NCBI GenBank assembly: GCA_964549505.1
Contig: CAZJVD010000003.1
Span: forward strand, 160,868-224,867
Length of the DNA: 64,000 bases
Direction: 5' to 3'
Source of the DNA: CAZJVD01 sp964549505
Lineage (GTDB): Bacteria > Bdellovibrionota > UBA1018 > CAZJVD01
Part shown: positions 60,079 to 64,000 of the stretch, in pieces
Layout of the letters: every line of letters starts with the position of its first letter
Numbering within the stretch: the first letter of the stretch is position 1
The notes under the pieces: model-generated
Told to the model about the DNA's origin: nothing
The model's database searches: none
The model's input: only the letters and a program-made list of their open reading frames with translations
Program-made: the position numbers and the translations under genes

Positions 60079-63000
60079 AACCGCCGCACTTTCCGTCGGC
60101 ATGGTCCTGCTTGCTGCCTGTACTGGCAGCGAGAAAAATCCTGCGCTTCAGGGACAGGGGCAAGGACAACTCGCGTGGCTCCCTGTGGAGACGCTTGGAG
60201 GAGAAATCTCGGCCGACAAGAATGATCCTTACGGCCTGGTTTTCGAAAATCGCCTACGGTTCAAGACCTGCCTTCGCGACACCTCTTATCTGCAAGCGGT
60301 CGTCGGTAAGACGTTCACGATTAAAGGTGATCGGGAAACCAAAGTCACCACGGACGCCGTCGGATGTCTCTATTGGGACGATTCGGTTCGCTACCATCGT
60401 CTTGCAGAAGAGACGTTCGTCGTTTTTGAACGAACGGTTGTGTCGTCGGACTCGGCAGCGACCACCGCCACACTTCGCTTTGCTTTAAATCCATGGATCG
60501 GCCCAAAAGCCCCCGTTCTTGACCTGAACGGTGGGAGCGAAAATCCGAGTCCATGGGTTTCCTCTAACGACCGCGCACGTCTCGAAACGCCGGCCGTCGT
60601 TGACGAACCCAATCACTCGCTTCGCCTTCAGAATGCCAGCGCATGGGTCGAAGAAGTCCGTCCGGGGAAAGGTGGCCTTTCGTTAACTCTGAACGCCGAG
60701 TTTGGACTTCAGAGCGCTCGCCGGAGCATCGACGAACTCGAACGACTGGACCGACTTGTCCAGGGCCCTTTCGAAGCCGAGATCCTACTGGTTGAAAAGA
60801 AGGGACACGAGATCACCCCACTGGCGCGTACCGAACGTACCGGCGTGACGTTGGATCGCGGGATTGGAAAACTTCGACTCACAGCTATCCTCACTCGAAA
60901 ACCTATCGACACCGCTGTTCTCGCCCTATGGGTGCGTGTTTTTCCAGCCATGCGTCGTTCAGGTTTGAGTCCAGCAGGTGGCGCCCTTGACCTACGGGCC
61001 TCCCAACTCGTCGCGGGAACGCGGCAGTCGCTCCGACAAATCGATGCGGACGAGTGGCAGCACTATGCAACGGCGTCTTCAAACGGAACCACAGGAACGG
61101 CGACCGGTTTTGAAATCGCACGTTTTCTGACTTTGGCGCCGGGATCCACGCAGCCGAACTATACCGAAGACGGCTTCGAAACATTTTCAACATTTAGATT
61201 TACGGTACGCGCGTGTTTGGTGAACGCCTTGGAGCGGAAAGCGCTGACGGAGGGGCTCGGGTTCGAAGTTTCCATAGCCGAGGCGACTCCCCAAGGTTCC
61301 TCACAGACCATCAAAGTCACCACGGACCACACCGGCTGTTTGCCACCGCTGCCGTCGTCACTACGACTGGATCCGTTTGGGGGAAAACGAGAGTTTAAGT
61401 TCCGAATGCGCGTGACGGGCGCCGATTCGCTCTATGTAGGCTTAGCGGAAGAAGTCGACTTCTCCATCTTCCCGTTTGAGCGGGATAGCGACAAGCTGTG
61501 GGACAGCCGTCATCCGGCGGCACCGGATCATCTCTTGAAAATCTCTAGACCGGCAACCATTGCTCTCAAAACGTTTCGTCTAGAACACGTTGGAAACGCG
61601 ATCGCATCCGTATCATCGAATCTGCAGCTTACAGAGCGGCGCAACTATCAGTTCTATCTCAATCCTGTTTTCTACCGTCCTGGACAACCGCGCGCCGGGT
61701 TTACGGATGACACCGCAAATCTTCCGGACGGAAAGTATCGGTTTCGTGGCTACGCCCTGTTCCCACTGCGCAACAGTGATTTTGATGATCCCTTGTTGCA
61801 CACCAAGTTGAATTCAAAAATTTCGAACGGGCATCCGGCATCGGAGAGTGGCCGCTGCCTCGACATAGAAAATCTAGGCTTGGTTTGTCCTTTCTGGGGA
61901 ACCGTTCAATCCAGAGCAGGACAGATGACCGCACCACTCCCGATCACCTACGACTTTGATCAAAGAGTTGCGCTCGAGTCACGCGGCCGAATCTATTTCG
62001 AACTCCTCGGCGACGGTGGTGGACTGAGCCTCGAAACCGGGCGAATAGAGGGACTGTTCTTTGGGTTGCTCAGCAATACCGAACGAGCGTCGTCAAATCT
62101 AAGCATCGGCGGCGACGAGCTCGCCCTCAACGAAAAGGGTAACCCTACTGTTAAGCTGGGAGGCAGTGCGCCGACCACCGAGACCGCATTTGATGTGTTT
62201 CAAAAGCTTGTGCCAGATGCAAGCGCTCCGCTCAAGGAAAGCAAGGAACCACGACCCATAACACATCACGATCCTATGACGGTTTATGGATCGTTTGATT
62301 CGGACCGGGTTTCAAAGATCGGCTTCTCGAGTCCGCGCGCACAAAACGATTTTGTCGATCACGCGTTTACCTTTTACGAAAAGGAGCGACAGAAGTTTAC
62401 TCAGACGAGCAACATGGAACTTGCCATGAAAGCATGGCAGCCGACGCTCACGGACAACCCTTATCGCCAAGAAGATCTGTTTTCAGCGGCGCGAAGTTTT
62501 TGTGATGCTTTTTTTGACAAAGGTTCGCGTGAGGAAATCGAATGTCTCAAACAGCCTCTTTCCCATCTCGCACTCATCCCTATCCGCCTCCTTGAAAGCG
62601 TCACGCGAATCGTGCCCGAGGACACCCACGAGCTTGTGATGGAAAGTCTCGGAGCTGAAGTGACGCGATTTAAAGAAATCGGTCGCGCCACCAGCCAAAT
62701 CGAAGCTCGAAAAGGAACGCTTCGGGTTCTGCTACAAGGTGATCACTGGATCAAACTCAAGCCGGGGCGACTGGCCGACTTTGGGCCCGAGTTCGGCGTC
62801 GAAGGTTATGTTTTAGAACAAGAAGAAGATCGTCAGATGATTCGCGACCGAGCCCGTATTGCGATGTCCAATCGAATGATTCATGAGACCAATCAAGTTC
62901 AACTCGAAGGCGAAGTCCGACGCTGCGTTTGGGTGACGGCTCGTCCCTTTCAGTTTCCATCGAAACGCGGTTTCTACTTTTGCAAGGATGTCGCAAAAAC

Positions 63001-63472
63001 CGAAAGCGTTCGCCAACGCTGGAATTATCTCAGTTGGTACACCGGAGATTTGCGAAATCGGTTCACCGATTCGTTTGACCGCGCCGTCTATGCTCTGAAC
63101 CAAACACTGCGCGGAAGTGTAGCGCTTCGCCGTTATGTCCGTTACCTCGAAGAGAAAATGGTCTACGCAATCGACCAACTCGACTTTGAGCTCTACAAAG
63201 ACGAGAAAGCTGATCGGTGGTGGGACGATTTCGTCGACAAATTTCGGATATTGAAATTTTGGGATCGACGGGTCTACGTTTTGGGACAACGTGATCTTGG
63301 AGAGTCTCTTATTGGACAACCGGACGGGGTTTTGGATTTTCCGTCGAACACCGATCCCGCGCTCGTCAATTATATGTTGGCAGGATCCATCCCTGGCTTA
63401 CTGGATGACGAACAAGCGTGGTCTGGACCCTTCTTGATTCAGCATTTTTTGGATCGCGATCGAGGGAAGTAA
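60065..63472 (+). CDS. Very large lipoprotein with duplicated N-terminal domain
   Basis: An 1135-residue lipoprotein of unknown family. The lipobox is MVLLAAC (Cys at residue 19), then TGSEKNP. Two N-terminal beta-rich modules look like internal repeats. The first has FKTCLRDTSYLQAVVGKTFT ... KVTTDAVGCLYW (about residues 70-105), and the second VRACLVNALERKALTEGLGF ... KVTTDHTGCLPP (about 380-430). Each has a Cys pair about 30-40 residues apart. The C-terminal third is helical and polar. It overlaps the upstream barrel gene by 14 bases. The general plan (large lipoprotein with a paired envelope protein) echoes the 826-residue lipoprotein at 16124, but I see no convincing sequence identity. 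Confidence 0.78.
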   Translation: MRFCRTAALSVGMVLLAACTGSEKNPALQGQGQGQLAWLPVETLGGEISADKNDPYGLVFENRLRFKTCLRDTSYLQAVVGKTFTIKGDRETKVTTDAVGCLYWDDSVRYHRLAEETFVVFERTVVSSDSAATTATLRFALNPWIGPKAPVLDLNGGSENPSPWVSSNDRARLETPAVVDEPNHSLRLQNASAWVEEVRPGKGGLSLTLNAEFGLQSARRSIDELERLDRLVQGPFEAEILLVEKKGHEITPLARTERTGVTLDRGIGKLRLTAILTRKPIDTAVLALWVRVFPAMRRSGLSPAGGALDLRASQLVAGTRQSLRQIDADEWQHYATASSNGTTGTATGFEIARFLTLAPGSTQPNYTEDGFETFSTFRFTVRACLVNALERKALTEGLGFEVSIAEATPQGSSQTIKVTTDHTGCLPPLPSSLRLDPFGGKREFKFRMRVTGADSLYVGLAEEVDFSIFPFERDSDKLWDSRHPAAPDHLLKISRPATIALKTFRLEHVGNAIASVSSNLQLTERRNYQFYLNPVFYRPGQPRAGFTDDTANLPDGKYRFRGYALFPLRNSDFDDPLLHTKLNSKISNGHPASESGRCLDIENLGLVCPFWGTVQSRAGQMTAPLPITYDFDQRVALESRGRIYFELLGDGGGLSLETGRIEGLFFGLLSNTERASSNLSIGGDELALNEKGNPTVKLGGSAPTTETAFDVFQKLVPDASAPLKESKEPRPITHHDPMTVYGSFDSDRVSKIGFSSPRAQNDFVDHAFTFYEKERQKFTQTSNMELAMKAWQPTLTDNPYRQEDLFSAARSFCDAFFDKGSREEIECLKQPLSHLALIPIRLLESVTRIVPEDTHELVMESLGAEVTRFKEIGRATSQIEARKGTLRVLLQGDHWIKLKPGRLADFGPEFGVEGYVLEQEEDRQMIRDRARIAMSNRMIHETNQVQLEGEVRRCVWVTARPFQFPSKRGFYFCKDVAKTESVRQRWNYLSWYTGDLRNRFTDSFDRAVYALNQTLRGSVALRRYVRYLEEKMVYAIDQLDFELYKDEKADRWWDDFVDKFRILKFWDRRVYVLGQRDLGESLIGQPDGVLDFPSNTDPALVNYMLAGSIPGLLDDEQAWSGPFLIQHFLDRDRGK

Positions 63473-63804
63473 GGAAAGTTCGGGGGTTCAGGTATCGGCT
63501 AGCGCAGCGATCGTAAACTGGACATTGAACATTCAGCATTGAACATACTGATGCTCGACACCGGGCCGGCAGCCTGAAACGGGCAGTCCGCGGTCCGCCC
63601 GATTCGCCCGATTCGCCCGATTTGAAAGACGGACTTCTTTGAGTAAGCACGCTGCCTTGAGCGCGTGGCCTAAGTTTTTCAGCCTGTTGCCGTAAGATTT
63701 TGGATCTGGGTAGTTGCGAATTCGTGGTGATTTGTATACCTTCGCTCACCGACGCATACAGCCAGTCAACGCGGGGTAAGTGACGCTCGGTAAGAAAGTA
63801 ACGG
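63473..63804. other. Repeat-bearing intergenic region, no gene seen
   Basis: The 332 bases after the large lipoprotein hold no coding frame I can support. They contain a direct repeat CATTGAACAT at 63523-63532 and 63537-63546, and three tandem 9-base units CGCCCGATT at 63596-63622. Base composition shifts between AT-rich and GC-rich blocks. A transposase-like gene follows at once, so the region may carry its associated repeats. Confidence 0.6.
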
Positions 63805-64000
63805 ATGAAACAAACATCATTTCTCAAACCCGAGAAAAGCGATTACGGCGGAAGTCTTTTGAAAACACGGTACGGTCGCTCGCGCCCACGCCCGCTCGAC
63901 ACGCGCAACACGATGCATCTGGTTCTGCGATCGACAAAGGCTCGTGGAGCGTGGTCGTTTCGAACGGCCTCAAACGAAAGAAAGATCAAAGCGATTTTAA
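63805..64000 (+). CDS. IS200/REP-associated (Y1) transposase-like protein, 5' part
   Basis: The frame beginning at ATG 63805 stays open to the right edge (65 codons). The sequence GRSRPRPLDTRNTMHLVLRS, then KARGAWSFRTASNERKIKAI resembles the N-terminus of single-domain Y1 (HUH) transposases of the IS200/RAYT type, in which a His-containing strand of the MHLVLRS type is followed by a basic helix. The catalytic tyrosine would be beyond the window. RAYT proteins are usually single-copy genes associated with palindromic repeats rather than full insertion sequences. Confidence 0.6.
   Translation, partial: MKQTSFLKPEKSDYGGSLLKTRYGRSRPRPLDTRNTMHLVLRSTKARGAWSFRTASNERKIKAIL

Noticed and set aside
63366..63827. 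Minus-strand 153-residue frame across the right-hand gap
   Set aside because: It overlaps the end of the large lipoprotein gene and the start of the transposase-like gene, spans repeats, and shows no domain or ribosome site.

Overview
The window is a dense chromosomal segment (few gaps, many 4-base gene overlaps, moderately GC-rich) from a Gram-negative bacterium. It holds many signal peptides, lipoboxes and predicted outer-membrane proteins, a sigma-54 activator and a sigma-54 promoter, RNase P RNA of the bacterial A type, and a type III pantothenate kinase. I infer a member of the Bdellovibrionota or a nearby former deltaproteobacterial lineage; no rRNA is present to confirm this.

Layout. 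1-3553: a partial secreted HEXXH peptidase with a TolB-like propeller, ygfZ and a YhaM-type nuclease. 3554-5798: a sigma-54 promoter driving a low-complexity secreted protein. 5824-10225 (minus): a six-gene pantothenate/CoA operon (DUF2520 dehydrogenase-like, panB, panC, coaC, coaB, coaX) in which every junction is a 4-base overlap. 10461-15175: a GAF/sigma-54 activator, a small Lys/Met-rich protein, a class V aminotransferase, purA and tRNA-Lys. 16124-29463: five co-directional genes, four of them for exported proteins. They are a large lipoprotein, a Gly-rich collagen-like protein, a coiled-coil protein whose C-terminus resembles insecticidal toxin complex A subunits, and a 1889-residue SpvB/FG-GAP/Rhs protein that looks like a fused TcB-TcC cocoon with a signal peptide. 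The fifth is a small probable immunity protein. I regard this as the most unusual system in the window.

29470-36855: a GT22-like membrane mannosyltransferase without a canonical start codon, a methyltransferase, a CHASE2 adenylate cyclase translationally coupled to a cyclic-nucleotide-binding protein, and mannose-1-phosphate guanylyltransferase with its cupin partner. 36861-40374: a SPOR protein, a run of tiny Flp/TadE/TadG-like genes and a PfkB kinase. 40436-45494 (mainly minus): a surface-polysaccharide cluster (two GT4 glycosyltransferases and a UDP-glucuronate decarboxylase-like enzyme). 45562-51093: carB, a zinc-ribbon protein, and an XRE regulator, RadC and small-protein group carrying two near-identical palindromic operators. 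51077-58054 (minus): a VOC protein, speA, a perfect 26-bp inverted repeat, rnpB, a C4 zinc-ribbon coiled-coil protein, a Nif3-like protein, a Fur-family regulator and a TPR-like protein. 58141-64000: outer-membrane proteins, a 1135-residue lipoprotein, a repeat-bearing gap and the start of an IS200/REP-type transposase.

The genes fall into cofactor, purine, pyrimidine and polyamine metabolism, envelope polysaccharide synthesis, second-messenger signalling, and an exported toxin-like operon. Start codons were chosen from Shine-Dalgarno spacing, signal peptides and overlap patterns. Family calls rest on motif recognition, not on database searches.
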